Below, piece after piece: positions 31,041-43,979 of a DNA stretch of 64,000 nt; positions within the stretch are counted from its first letter, which is position 1; each line of letters opens with the position of its first letter. Both the position numbers and the translations under genes were made by a program. Source of the stretch: Glandiceps talaboti (Eukaryota > Hemichordata > Enteropneusta > Spengelidae); contig NC_135559.1 of assembly GCF_964340395.1 (NCBI RefSeq), positions 20,830,611 through 20,894,610 on the forward strand, in the 5' to 3' direction. Below the pieces are notes generated by a model that searched no databases, was not told where the DNA came from, and saw nothing but the letters and a program-made list of their open reading frames with translations.

Positions 31041-31558
31041 GTTTTTAGAGATAATATAACCAAACACTACAAACCCGCCAGCGATAGAGCCTACAACATT
31101 TTTAATGCAGAAGCAAAAAGTATAGCACAAAAACTCAATTTAGATGATAGGACTGAAATACTCGCCAAGAAAGAAGCTTTTATAACGTTAAAAGACCATA
31201 AAGACAATTTCGAACACAGTTTACCTTGCAGACTGATCAACCCTGCAAAAAGCAAAATAGGCATTGTTAGCAAAAAAATACTTGACACCATCCTCCAAAA
31301 CATAAGACCAATAGTCGCCGTCAACCAATGGAAAAAATCTATGTCAGTCATCGAATGGTTCAAGAACTTAGAGGACAAAAACAAACACACTTTCGCCTGC
31401 TTCGACATATGCGACTTCTACCCATCCATAACCGAGCAATTGTTATTAGAATCCCTCAAATTTGCCGGCCAATACACCACCATATCAGATGAAGACAAAC
31501 AAATTATCATGCACGCGCGGAAATCTCTCCTCTTTGATAAAACGAAACGGTGTCTGGT
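31041..31558 (+). pseudogene. orphan reverse-transcriptase fragment (fingers and palm motif A)
   Basis: An open frame covers about 170 codons without an obvious own start, from NITKHYKPASDRAYN through EAFITLKDHKDNF, CRLINPAKSKIG, CFDICDFYPSIT (motif A with catalytic Asp) to ARKSLLFDK. Motifs B and C are absent because the sequence breaks into a GTTTCGCCCC repeat cluster at 31556. The style (KDHK then a RLINP block) differs from the LINEs in this window. A Penelope-like origin is possible given the adjacent hammerhead-like motif, but unproven. Confidence 0.6.
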
Positions 31559-31650
31559 CGTTTCGCCCCATAACCAGTTCGCCCCATTGCCAGTTCGCAC
31601 CTACTTAGTCGTTTCGCCCCAGTGGCTTGGTCGTTTCGCCCCATAGGTTG
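31553..31650. repeat. GTTTCGCCCCA motif cluster
   Basis: Three exact GTCGTTTCGCCCCA words plus two degenerate ones (CAGTTCGCCCCA, CAGTTCGCACC) within 100 bp. A further exact copy (TTGGTCGTTTCGCCCCATG) is at 32048-32066, so the pair may bound an element of about 500 bp. Confidence 0.7.
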
Positions 31651-31674
31651 AGCTATGGCCAGTACTGCACGAAA

Positions 31675-31960
31675 TACATTCTATTCCTCGGCGATGGTCC
31701 GGGTAGCTTGCATTTAATACATTTAATACATTTAATACATTTAATGCATTTAATACATTCTAGATTTGCACGAAATACATTCTATTCCTCGGCGATGGTC
31801 CGGGTAGCTTGCATTTAATACATTTAATACATTTAATACATTTAATGCATTTAATACATTTAATACATTTAATGCATTTAATACATTCTAGATTTGCAGG
31901 AAATACATTCTTTTTCTCGGCGATGGTCCGGGTAGCTTGCATTTAATGATTTCCAACTTC
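31675..31960. repeat. nested tandem repeat: three ~110-bp units each containing (CATTTAATA)n
   Basis: CTCGGCGATGGTCCGGGTAG recurs at about 31687, 31789 and 31917, each followed by CATTTAAT words (several 9-bp copies after the first two). GCACGAAATACATTCT joins the units. Confidence 0.85.
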
Positions 31961-32069
31961 TCTTTAAAAAATGTAGAACGTGCATGAGTTAAATGTAAAA
32001 AATGTATTTCGTGCAAAATATCTGACTTCTGGCCATGGATGCATAGGTTTGGTCGTTTCGCCCCATGTG

Positions 32070-33050
32070 GTAAACAATGGTTATGGGTTAGAATACGCAG
32101 TTTTGAGACAGTGCTTTCCCACGATCGAAACATTACGGCCACATTCGTAAAACAAATTACGGTATTTTTTCAGTTTTCTACGTAGTATCTCCTGTTACTA
32201 AACCAAGTAATGATGAAAACCACTGACACGTGCCGTGTTTATAGGTCAACTTGAAGTTGAAGTAGAACCTTAGTCCATGAGTACGGACGATCATTCCGAC
32301 TTTTTTGCAATTTTCACTACATGTACATGTAACTTGTCTTTTATTTCATGATGTCGCCCTATTCTGAAGCAAGATTGCTCGAAGTTTTACCGCGATCTGG
32401 TCGATTGATACACGACTTGGAGAAGTCATAGATAAAGGATACATATGTATCCTTTATCTATGGAGAAGTTTACGTTTACACCACAGACAATGAAACAAAA
32501 ACATTAGAAACTCCTATTGTTTGATGTGTTAATCGGTGGTCTACCAGTTCGATCATTACCCCTTGAAGTTGTACGGTGGATTCGAAGCGACTCTTGCGTC
32601 ACAACGTTATACTTTTTGTCGTACCCACTTTTTTGGTCAGAAACGCAGATACTTCGTAACATTCACGCGATGTACACGAGGGTCTTGTGTATATTTTATA
32701 CCATAAAATAATATTGTAACAATGTTATGACATTTTAGCCTTCGATCAACAGAAACTGTTTTACTACGGCTAGACCCACTTGGCCAATCAGATGCCCGAA
32801 TTTCAGGCAGACTCCTTTCTAAATATCAAATGTCACTGAAATGAACAAAATGAAACATTCTAATTCCCAATTATTGAATTCTAATCTAAAATGATTTGAT
32901 ATTTTCGTACTCGCGAACTTACATATCGGATGAGAAAGGGCTTCACGATAAGACAACACACGAGGCAATGTAATAACATGTGGGCGAGTCCACTGATCAT
33001 AAGGATGAGCTAGAATAAGTCTCGGATCCGGAAATGTCCGTTTTTATGTG
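32070..33050. other. intergenic, nothing recognised
   Basis: One short inverted repeat (GATAAAGGATACATATGTATCCTTTATC, split by its centre at 32444; arms 32431-32458) is visible. No coding similarity. Confidence 0.5.
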
Positions 33051-33239
33051 TAGTAGTAGAATCATTTATTAAAGTGACATGAGGTAAACAGACTACCGCA
33101 AAAAAACAATTTACATTACACAACCTCCCAGCCAAATAGGCTTATATGTCACCTAAAGTGAAAAAAAAAACATAATTAGAACAGATTGAGGACCTTTTTT
33201 ACAATAATGAAAATATCATTTACAAGGCAAAAATAAGAG

Positions 33240-34496
33240 TTATGAATTAATGTACAAGTTGTCCCTTCTCCTTAAAAATGCTTTCTCAATAAATCTTGTC
33301 ATTTTCCGCACTTTTTTTGCTACCAAGTACCTTAGTTTTTCGTTTTCAGGTAAGTCAGTGTACTCATCTCCAAAATCAAAAAAGGAAACCCGAAGGTCAT
33401 TGTAAAAACTACAGTGCAAAAGAAAATGAACTTCATTTTCGACGACATCGTCATGGCAGAGGGTGCAAACTCTTTCAGATATCGGTTCCCCTCTGAATCG
33501 TCCAGTTTCTATACGAAGGGGCAATACACCTGATCTGAACTGAGCCATGAAAGAACGTTGACTTCGTGATAAATTCATGGACACATAGGGTTCAACACCG
33601 TAACTAGTTTTGAAAATTCTATATGTTCTTAATTTTGGTTTATGATGCACCGTTTCTGACCAAGCTTGCTCTAAATTAATTCTTAGTTTACGTTCTACAT
33701 TTTTTAGATCAATTGGCAACAGAAAATCAGTTTCAGTATCTATATTTAAATCATCAAATATAGTGCCTAATTCTGAAGACCAGTTAGAATTTCCGAGACT
33801 AAAATCCCACAAAAATATTTTCTTGGTCAGCCTATTTTCATCAAGTTGAAGTAAGTGATTCCAGTATCTAATCATCGAAATGTGTCTACGAACTCTACAC
33901 GAATGCCAACCAGTATCGCCAGTCAATGCATGTATTGGGGTAAACCTATTAACACCGAGAAAATATCGCAAGGCTCGGTTTTGTATCGTATCACATACAT
34001 CTTTCATGTTTTCCAAAACCCCAAACCGCTGAACAGTAATCAAGTATAGGGGATACACATGTATCAAAAAGCTTGGAATAGCTACTAAACCCATATTCTT
34101 AAGTACTTTAAACTTCGAGTTTACAGCACCAAGGGCTCTACTGGCAGAATCCGCAAGACTAGATGATGTAATCGAAAAATCCAAGTGTTCATTCAGTGTT
34201 ACTCCTAGGTACTTATATTGATCTACATAATGCAAAATATTTCTACCAATATGAAATTCAAAACCACTTCTTACATGACTCTTTTTACGAAAATGAACCA
34301 CTTTCGATTTTACATCATTTACAGATAACCTCCACTTACAGCACCAATCATAGACAAAATCAAGCATTGACTGCATATCTACTTCGTTGTCTGATATCAA
34401 CGCAATGTCGTCAGCATAAAGCAGCAACGGCACATAATCTTCACCAATCTTGACACCTTTCTGCATTGATTTCAAGTCACTGAGTTGCCAAGTCAT
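33240..34496 (-). pseudogene. LINE 2 ORF2, RT motif C to C-terminus
   Basis: 418 codons starting at the frameshift junction. LLYADDIALISD is motif C with both aspartates intact, followed by NDVKSKVVHF, YKYLGVTLNE (thumb) and CTLCHDDVVENEVHFLLHC near the end. Apart from two or three frameshifts the copy is well preserved, suggesting relatively recent insertion. Confidence 0.85.
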
Positions 34497-35916
34497 TTAT
34501 AAATAAACTAAACAAAGTGGGGGACAAGTTATCACCCTGACGAACTCCAATATTCGTTTCAAACCAATCCGTGTATAAAGAGTTGATTTTTACACAAGCA
34601 TTAGTATTGTGATACATAGCTTTGATACTGTTGTACATCTTACCATCAACTCCGTTTACTAACAGTTTATACATTAAAGAGTCCCTGTTTACATAATCAA
34701 AAGCTTTCTTTAAATCGATAAAAGTAACAAATGTAGATAAACCATTGACTAATCTATTCCTTAAGATTGATGACAGAACAAAGATATGATCTTGACATGA
34801 TCTATTTCTTCGAAATCCATTTTGTTCATCAACCAGGATATTATTGTCTTCGAGATAGCATAGCAATCGCGAATTTAACAAGGCGCTATACAACTTAGCT
34901 ACAGGAGATTGTAGACTAATACCTCTGTAATTTAGTGGGATTCTGTTATCCTTTGTTGTATCTTTTGGAATGGGTGAAATAATGGCCCTTCTCCACACAT
35001 CAGGGATCTTACCAGAGTCAAAACACAATTGAAAAAGTTGATGTAGAACAGAAATGGCCTCATCATTCTGCAACACTTCGTAAGGAATTTTGTCAACTCC
35101 TACTGTTTTACCCTTCTTTGCCTTCATAACTACTTTTCTAACGTCTTCTAAAGTAAAATTCCTATTCAATAAATAGTTGCATTCATATAATGGATCATCC
35201 ATATGTCCTTCTAACACTTGTTTATGATCATTCATTCTCTCAAAAAAGTTATCGTCAAAATTAGCATTAATAGGGTTTTTATACAATGTGGAATATTCTT
35301 GGCGCCAAATGTTGAGAACGTCCTTGGTTGAACATGAAATATTTCCCAGATCATCATATACTTCCATCGGAATTGGTTTACTTTTCGTTTGTCCGAGTCG
35401 TTTTAATTTATCCCAAAATTGACGAGGATCGTGAAGACATGACGCTTCAATGTCATCAACTACCGAACTCCTATACTGTCTTTCATGAAATCGCAGTCTT
35501 TTGTCGAATAGACACCGCGCTTTCTTAAAATCCGCGTGCAGTCTTCGTTTACCTGACGCTTGACCCCTGTACCGTACGAACACCTTTTCCCTTTCCTTCA
35601 TATCATTCCATAAAGTAGACAACTCTGCGTTCCAGTATGGTTTATGACTTCGAAATTTCTTTCGCGTACGATTAGAACAATCATATTTTGGAATCGTTTC
35701 ATCCATTTCTTTAGTTATACAGTCACATAGACTATCATAAATGTCATCAATTTCGGACTGGACCTCACGACAGCTTTCAATATTCGAAATTATTTCTAGA
35801 ATAGCGTTTCTCGATATCTCAGAGGATAAAAAGTTCAACGGCATCTGCTTTAAACGGTACCGAACATTTGATTCTGCATTCAACGGTTGCTGTCCATGGT
35901 TGCGGTTCATATACAA
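34477..35916 (-). pseudogene. LINE 2 ORF2, linker and RT fingers/palm
   Basis: 479 codons. Domain order: linker with FWDKLKRLGQTKSKP, then KKGKTVGVDKIPYEVL, ISPIPK, LNYRGISLQS, EQNGFRRNRSCQDHI, FIDLKKAFDYVNR (motif A) and GVRQGDNLSPTLFSLFIND (motif B). The frame ends LATQ then stop; the YADD half continues in another frame. Confidence 0.85.
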
Positions 35917-36235
35917 TAATTCAATGGATAAAAATCAAAACAAATGATTGAGTGATCTGGAATTTTACATCTGTCATTTAACAAGTATTGCAAATTATAA
36001 TTATCAATAACATTCTGCATGGTAATAACATTGACATTTTTACAGTAGCGTACTTGATCATGTGATACACATATATAATCAACAACAGCAGTACCTCTAC
36101 TTGAAATTGAAGTGAAGTTGTCATTAGGAACATTACAGCGACCATTCAGTATGCAAAACTTAGAATCTAATAAAAATTCATGAAAATCACGTCCATGCTG
36201 ATTTACATTTTGATCAATGGGGTGCCTGTGCCTGT
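35907..36235 (-). pseudogene. LINE 2 ORF2, C-terminal endonuclease fragment
   Basis: HPIDQNVNQHGRDFHEFLLD, FCILNGR, GTAVVDYICVS and IPDHSIICFD (the SDH-equivalent DHS) mark the end of the endonuclease domain. The GDFN region is missing through 5' truncation. It joins the RT frame at about 35910 through a frameshift. Confidence 0.75.
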
Positions 36236-36239
36236 GTAC

Positions 36240-36709
36240 ATGTATGTACTCCAAAATCCATGGTTCAAATTGCTACATCTCTTTGATTTGCTTCTTTTAA
36301 GAAAAATACGGCAGTCTGGTTTTCAATGGCCACGTCAGTATCGAACGAACGCTAGCTCCCCCTTTGATCTAGAAGTATCATGTGTCGTCGCAGTACAGTC
36401 TATGATTACTCACAGTGTTATAACGAAGTGGCTAGCCAGCCTCACAAATAGCAAAGACGTCGGAAAAATTTTGTTGGATTACTACCTCTGTTGAAAACTA
36501 TGCACTCACTTTTTAATTATTTCATTTTATATTGATTAGGTTCATTACCATCCACACAGTGACACAAAGCAGTTTCATCATCTTTCAAAAAACAACCAGC
36601 CTGTGCTTACACAGTGTGTCATGGTGCCGTATATCTTATACGACTATTTTTGTCTTGTAAAATAAAATTTGAAAATGCCTAGGCATGTCTTACAGTGCAA
36701 ATTTGTGTT

Positions 36710-36760
<51 letters not shown>

Positions 36761-38930
36761 TCCTAGACGTATGGCAAAAGTCATGTAAACAATAGGCTAG
36801 TGAGTTGCTATCAGTGTCTATCTTGCTTGTATATGATGTGTGTGTGTACCCCACCGCTGCATACACACATAAATGCAGTGCATGTGATTCGCGTAAAAGC
36901 TATTGCTACATTGTATTACATTTATAGTAATGTCAGTTGCCCTGCGCCTGCGCACAGTATAACAGTCGCCATTTATATCACATGTACACTTGTCAGTAAG
37001 CCTCACGACTGAGAAATTCTGCATAATATTAATAATATCAATATTCCTGTAACAATCGATGATACCGTGACTGCCACATATCCCCAACTATATATATTCC
37101 GTGTCAATGACGATTGAAATTGTCATGAGTCTTGCACTGGGACCCGGAAATACGTACGTACACATATACGCACATCGTGTTGTCAGTTGAGTTGGACACT
37201 TTGACTTTTGTTGGATAAAATCCCAGTCAAAACAATAATATATAGTATGGAATCAACGATCATGTCAACTTGTACTCAAATGTATGTGTACACTTTACTT
37301 TGAAGATTTTGTGATAAAATACTGAACCTAGTTGTGTAGATGGAATTCACTTTGTCTAGTACGGATTTTTACGACATATTATTACTGATATTGCGTTATT
37401 GGTGAATAATCGTTATTTTCGAACGTGAATGGTGAATGCTTAGAAATTAAATGAGCGAATCGTGAATAACAAACCTCCGTGGGAATGTAAATTGTGAATT
37501 CAACCTCGACTTAAAATCATGCAATCGATAGCTCAATGATAGGTTCAGCAGGGCACTCACCGGTACAGTACGCAACAAATCGGAAAAGTCTATTCTTTTC
37601 ATTAAACTTTGTTACATTGTATAATCGATGGCTATTATACCTGTCAGTCAAATATTGCTGACTAAAGACGTTAAAAATCAATATCATATTCGTTTTTATG
37701 TGTTTACACGATATAATAAACCGACATAGACCAATAAAATTGATAGGTTTTTTTTTTCTGTTTACATGGAAACCTCTAGACTTGCACAAGTCCCTAGAGA
37801 TATTTTTGTGCTTGTATGTCAGTTTTAGTTTTGATGTTTTCGAATAAAACGTTAACAAATCAACAATATCATATTTATTTTAATATGACAGTATTTTTAT
37901 GTGTTTAAAAGATATAGTAAACCGACTGACGATCATTTTTCACCGTTTACACGAAAACACGTACACTGGCACAGTCCCTTGGGAGATCTTTGGGTTGTTA
38001 TTCAGTTTGAACACTTTTGTAAAGGAAAATGTCCCCATTAAAAACATTCCCAGTTACTAGCTTTAGTAGTCTCACAAGGCTGAACACAACTTGAAGGACT
38101 CACCAGGTCACTATTTCACACAAACGAATACCCTTGTGTTATAGAAAATATTGAAGTCACCAATGGGATCATTCCTGACGTCGAATTTGTACGTTTTTGA
38201 ATTTGTTGCGTTTTCGGTCATTTACAAGTCTCCGCTTTCGCCCACGAACTTAGTTTTCGAATGAAAACGAATTTAATTTTTTTTTCTTGAAAATGATGCA
38301 GTTTCGGCAGCGTTTCCAAATTGTTGTGTTGTCATGTACGTGTTTGTAGTCTCCATAAAATGGTAGATGCAAACGCAACAAAGTAGCTGTAATGTCTGTG
38401 TTTTCATTTGAAAAAAGGCATCATGTAAATATGTAAAGTTACATGAATTGTTGATATTAAAGTATGGTTTCTAGAATTTTAATGGTCAAATCTATCGTGC
38501 TTGTTACGCCTTCAACATAAAAGGGCTATAAAGAGATCACACATAATCAACTGAACTGAAAAGGGCGATGGTTGTAACTCAGTGCGATATAAACTATAGC
38601 CAGTGTCATAGAGACGAAGATTACTACTAGAGAGCTTACAGACACAGATGTCCACCAAGCATTTTTGAAATCTAGAGAAAAATTGGGTTTTAGAAAAGCA
38701 ATGTTTCATTTAGTACCTCATTTTGGTACCAATTGGCTAAAAATCAGGGTCTGGCTCATGGACTAACTAGTACATGCCAACAGCAATGATGTTTTTTCCT
38801 AAATTTTAATTTTTAAGTGTTTTATGTCTAACTTTTCAAAAATTCACATAATATGGTTATTTTGGTTACCATGGCAACTGATGTTCATTAAATGGCCACT
38901 TTTGTGAACTCAGCAGGACAAACTACCCTT
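36240..38930. other. intergenic; (ATTT)n at 36709-36762 and a two-copy 190-bp tandem at 37660-38040
   Basis: The tandem shares TTTTTATGTGTTTACACGATA, AAACCGAC and ACAAGTCCCTAGAGAT with its diverged second copy. No gene was recognised. Confidence 0.5.
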
Positions 38931-38934
38931 TGTA

Positions 38935-39172
38935 CACACATACATACATACATACATACATACATACATACATACATACATACATACATACATACATACA
39001 TACCTTGAAAAAGAATTTTTATTCTTAATGTCGGACTTTACCACTATTTATACGGACTGACTTACAAGTTTCATATGCATTTCTTACTACATACATACAT
39101 ACATACAAATGTACACACATACATACATACATACATACATACATACATACATACATACATACATACATACAT
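38935..39172. repeat. (ACAT)n microsatellites, two blocks
   Basis: Blocks at 38935-39004 and 39088-39172 separated by 83 bp of unique sequence. Confidence 0.97.
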
Positions 39173-39592
39173 TGCAGTCATGTGAAAAAAAGTTAGAAAT
39201 AACAAAAAATAGATAAATACAATAGGTGTTTAATTGTATATTCAAAGAAAAGATATAGATAAGATAAAGATAACTATAAAATAGTCACACAAACACTGTT
39301 TGTTATGGTGATTAAAGCTTAACATCCTATATATAATTATATATATATATATGATACCAATGCAGCTTTACAGAAGGCATAATCATTGTCAAGGGAAGCT
39401 TAAGCTTGTATCCTTTCACATGTTTAAAAGAGAAATAATGATCTACCATATATATAGGCTCTAACATACCATCCCTTTTCCACCATAGTTAAAAACATAA
39501 TGTACAAGCACTTTAATATCTTACGTTATAATAGGTTAACCATTTCATTGTTTCCTGAAGCACCTTTAACAGCTTGGCATCGTGATACCAAG

Positions 39593-42355
39593 TCAATGAC
39601 ATCAATTGATAAGTCACTGGCATCAATGGTATCAATTGATAAGGTGGCATCAATGCTATCAATGGTATCAATTGGTAAGTCACTGGCATCAATGGTATCA
39701 ATTGGTAAGTCAATTGTATCAATGGTATCAATTGGTAAGTCACTGGCATCAATGGTATCAATTGGTAAGTCACTGGCATCAATGGTATCAATTGATATGT
39801 CACTGGCATCAATGTATCAATTGGTAAGTCACTGGCATCAATGTATCAATTGGTAAGTCACTGGCATCAATGGTATCAATTGGTAAGTCACTGGCATCAA
39901 TGGTATCAATTGGTAAGTCACTGGCATCAATGGTATCAATTGGTAAGTCAATTGTATCAATGGTATCAATTGATAAGTCACTGGCATCAATGGTATCACT
40001 TGGTAAGTCACTGGCATCAATAGTATCAATTGGTAAGTCAATGGTATCAATGGTATCAATTGATAAGTCAATGGTATCAATGGTAAGAATTGATAAGTCA
40101 ATGGTATCAATAGTAAGAATTGATAAGTCACTGGCATCAATGGTATCAATTGGTAAGTAACTGGTATCAATTGATAAGTCAATGGTATCAATTGATAAGT
40201 CAATGGTATCAATTGGTACGTCAATGGTATCAATTGATAAGTCACTGGCATCAATGGTAAGAATTGATAAGTCACTGGCATCAATGGTATCAATTGGTAA
40301 GTCAATGGTATCAATTGATAAGTCACTGGCATTAATGGTATCAATTGGTAAGTCAATGGTATCAATTTATATGTTACTGGCATCAATGGTATCAATTGGT
40401 AAGTCCATGGTATCAATTGATAAGTCAATGGTACCAATTGATAAGTCACTGGCATCAATGGTAAGAATTGATAAGTCACTGGCATCAATGGTATCAATTG
40501 GTAAGTCAATGGTATCAATTTATATGTCACTGGCATCAATGGTATCAAATGGTAAGTCAATGGTATCAATTGATAAGTCAATGGTATCAATTGGTAAGTC
40601 ACTGGCATCAATGGTAAGAATTGACAAGTCACTGGCATCAATGGTATCAATTGGTAAGTCAATGGTATCAATTGGTAAGTCAATGGTATCAATTGATAAG
40701 TCAATGGTATCAATTGATAAGTCACTGGCATCGATGGTAAGTATTGATAAGTCACTGGCATCAATGGTATCAATTGGTAAGTCAATGGTATCAATTTATG
40801 TCACTGGCATCAATGGTATCAATTAGTAAGTCAATGGTATCAATTGATAAGTCAATGGTATCAATTGATAAGTCAATGGTATCAACTGACAAGTCAATGG
40901 TAAGAATTGATAAGTCACTGGCATCAATGGTATCAATTGGTAAGTCAATGGTATCAATTTATGTCACTGGCATCAATGGTATCAATTAGTAAGTCAATGG
41001 TATCAATTGATAAGTCAATGGTATCAACTGACAAGTCAATGGTATCAACTGACAAGTCAATGGTATCAATTGATAAGTCAATGGTATCAATTGATAAGTC
41101 AATGGTATCAATTGATAAGTCACTGGCATCAATGGTAAGAATTGATAAGTCACTGGCATCAATGGTATCAATTGGTAAGTCAATGGTATCAATTGATAAG
41201 TCAATGGTATCAATTGATAAGTCACTGGCATCAATGGTAAGAATTGATAAGTCACTGGCATCAATGGTATCAATTGGTAAGTCAATGGTATCAATTGATA
41301 AGTCAATGGTATCAATTGATAAGTCACTGGCATCGATGGTAAGTATTGATAAGTCACTGGCATCAATGGTATCAATTGGTAAGTCAATGGTATCAATTTA
41401 TATGTCACTGGCATCAATGGTATCAATTGGTAAGTCCATGGTATCAATTGGTAAGTCACTGGCATCAATGGTATCAATTGGTAAGTCAATTGTATCAATT
41501 GATAAGTCAATGGTATCAATTGATAAGTCAATCATATCAATCGATAAGTCAATGTATCAATTGGTAAGTCACTGGCATCAATGGTATCAATTAGTAAGTC
41601 AATGGTATCAATTGATAAGTCAATGGTATCAATTGATAAGTCAATGTATCAATTGGTAAGTCACTGGCATCAATGGTATCAATTGATACGTCAATGGTAT
41701 CATTTGATAACTCAATAATGTCAATTGATAGGTTAGTTGCATCAATTAATGTCACTGGCATCAATGGTATCAATTGATAAGTCATCAGCATTAATTGGTA
41801 AGTCCCTGGCATAAATTGATAAGTCAATGGTATCATTTGATAAGTGAATGATGTCAATTGATAAGTGACTGGTTTCATTTGATAAGTCCATGGCATCAAA
41901 TGATACATCAATGGTATCATTTGATAAGTAAATGATGTCAATTGATAAGTTAGTTGCATCAATTGATGTCACTGACATTAATTGATAAGTCCTTGGCATA
42001 AATTGATAAGTCAATGGTATCATTTGATAAGTAAATTATGTCAATTGATAAGTGACTGGCATCAATTGATAAGTCCCTGGTATCAATTGATAAGTTAATG
42101 GCATTAACAGATATGTCAATTTGGTGTCAATTGATAAGGCAATGGTATCTTTTGAAAAGTCAACGGAGTCAATTGACAAGACACTGGCGACAGTTAATAA
42201 GTCAATTGTATTAACTGACATATGCCAATGGTGTCAATTGATGTCACTGGCATCATTTTATAAATCAATGGTGTTAATTGACATGTCAATGATGTCAATT
42301 GATAAGACGCTGGCATCAATTGATAAGTCAATGACATCTGTTGATAAGTCCAATT
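39593..42355. repeat. 30/21-bp compound minisatellite, about 2.75 kb
   Basis: Two interleaved unit types: 30 bp (ATGGTATCAATTGGTAAGTC plus ACTGGCATCA) and 21 bp (the same without CTGGCATCA, usually GATAAG). Both lengths are multiples of three, which keeps long frames open on both strands; none is a gene. Units become diverged and partly interrupted after about 41690. The first half contains many TTG/GTAAGT words on the plus strand. Confidence 0.95.
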
Positions 42356-43390
42356 GTGTGAATTGCTACACTCTTAGTTGCACATTTCTATCTAAGAAGC
42401 ATGTTTTTTTTATAATGAACAATAGGGCAAAGTTATTATATACCGAAACAACAAAAGCTAACAACTATCATAATATTGTGTGCTATCTGGCACGATAAAA
42501 TCACCACTTCAGATATGAAAAATATTGTATCTTGTTTACATAATTCATTAACAAAAATTGTAATATTCTATAATAGAAAAGGCATCCTTGGCAAAATCTC
42601 AAAAAATTCCCAAAATTATGGTGTATATTCGAAGAAAATCACTAAAACCATATTCATATGGACCGAGGGAACAGAAAGTAAATACAACATGGCACAATAA
42701 ACCATGTATTATAATCAATACAAATACCATTTCACTCACTTTCAAGCTTTCCGGAATAATATTGACAAAAATAACACACCCTGAATAATCATTCGGCTAA
42801 GGCATAAAATGAGAATAAGTAATTTCAAAATAGTTATAAACATGCACTGAAGTACTAGTAACAAGTGCCTATATATGTAAGCCGTAACGAACAACTAGGT
42901 TATTTGGTGTTTTGTCAAATTCATTTTGTCGAAATCTGTAATAGACAAATAGCTGTTCAATGGACAACTTTGGCAAATATACTTGACCAGGATGTGAGCC
43001 ATATATATTTGCGGTAATACATTTACACCTATTTAGTACTTTAATGTATTCAGTCATTTTCATGTATCATTCATGTGTCTGTTAAGCAAACAATGTGTTG
43101 CCATCAGTTGTACAGTTAGGGGACGAGGAGAATTTATGGTCAAAACATCAAAAAAATCTGTCAAATTCCCCTTTCAGACTATAAGGATATTTTTGCATGG
43201 AATTGTGCTGTTCCCTTAGTACGCACTTGATATACAACACCTTACATGTCTGTCAATCTGGTTATGTTAATGTGTACATTATCAGCCAAGTTAAGTATGG
43301 GTCATAATTTAGATATTATACAGCATTTGTACTTGATTATCAATTTGGATTTTTCGATTAAAATTACACCATACTTGGTCCACTTGTATA
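42356..43390. other. intergenic, nothing recognised
   Basis: AT-rich, without repeats or coding similarity that I can see. Confidence 0.5.
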
Positions 43391-43395
43391 GTTAA

Positions 43396-43610
43396 ATAAA
43401 ATAATTTTATCATGGCTTCCTATTTGAAAAAAAATCAATGTGAAACAAAATTGACAAAATCTGTGTTTGTAACACAATACATTGCAAAAAGTCTTTAAAT
43501 GTTTAAAAACTGTGTTATTGTACATACAACATTTTACGCATTTTTTTTAATCTTTTGAAATTTATTGAGTAAAACAAGGACTTGGCATATGTTGATTTTC
43601 AATTAGGAGT
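43396..43610. mobile_element. palindromic MITE family, copy C (right arm lost)
   Basis: AATTTTATCATGGCTTCCTA, ACATTGCAAAAAG and ACAAGGACTTGGCATATGTT match copies A and B. The right terminal arm is replaced by unrelated sequence after TTTTCAATTAGGAG. Confidence 0.7.
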
Positions 43611-43979
43611 ACTTTATCTTTATGTGACTGAATAGAGACATGATTTAAAGGAAATTAATGGCAACAACAAACACTAAAAGGTGTCTGTGATATGCAAGAA
43701 ATGGCTGGAATTTGTTAATTGACCCTGAAAATTAAAGTCATGGTCAAAGATCAAGGTTTCAAAAGTTATGTGAACACCACAAGTAATGTGTATATTACTT
43801 ATTCATCTTCTCCTCTTGTTCTGCATTTTACCTTTAGACGTCATTTTGTAATAAATTGGCCACATACACACGCAACGGACTCTGCAATATGCAAGAAATA
43901 ACGACACAATGAACAAGAAAAGGCAACAAATGAGTAAAGGTGGCTGGATTTTGCTAATTGATCTTGAAGGTCAAGGTCT

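Larger units (their letters stand above)
33060..36235 (-). mobile_element. second non-LTR retrotransposon (Nimb/I-like), 5'-truncated
   Basis: Minus-strand LINE whose ORF2 survives from mid-endonuclease to the end. The 3' UTR runs to about 33060. Protein similarity stops abruptly at about 36230, the usual 5' truncation. The C-terminal CTLCHDDVVENEVHFLLHC zinc knuckle and YADD catalytic box favour the I/Nimb/Ingi side of LINE diversity. Clade is inferred. Confidence 0.82.

Noticed and set aside
39500-42221. Many repeat open frames on both strands (MVSIGKS / YQLIPL types)
   Set aside because: Artefacts of 21- and 30-bp periods in a minisatellite.
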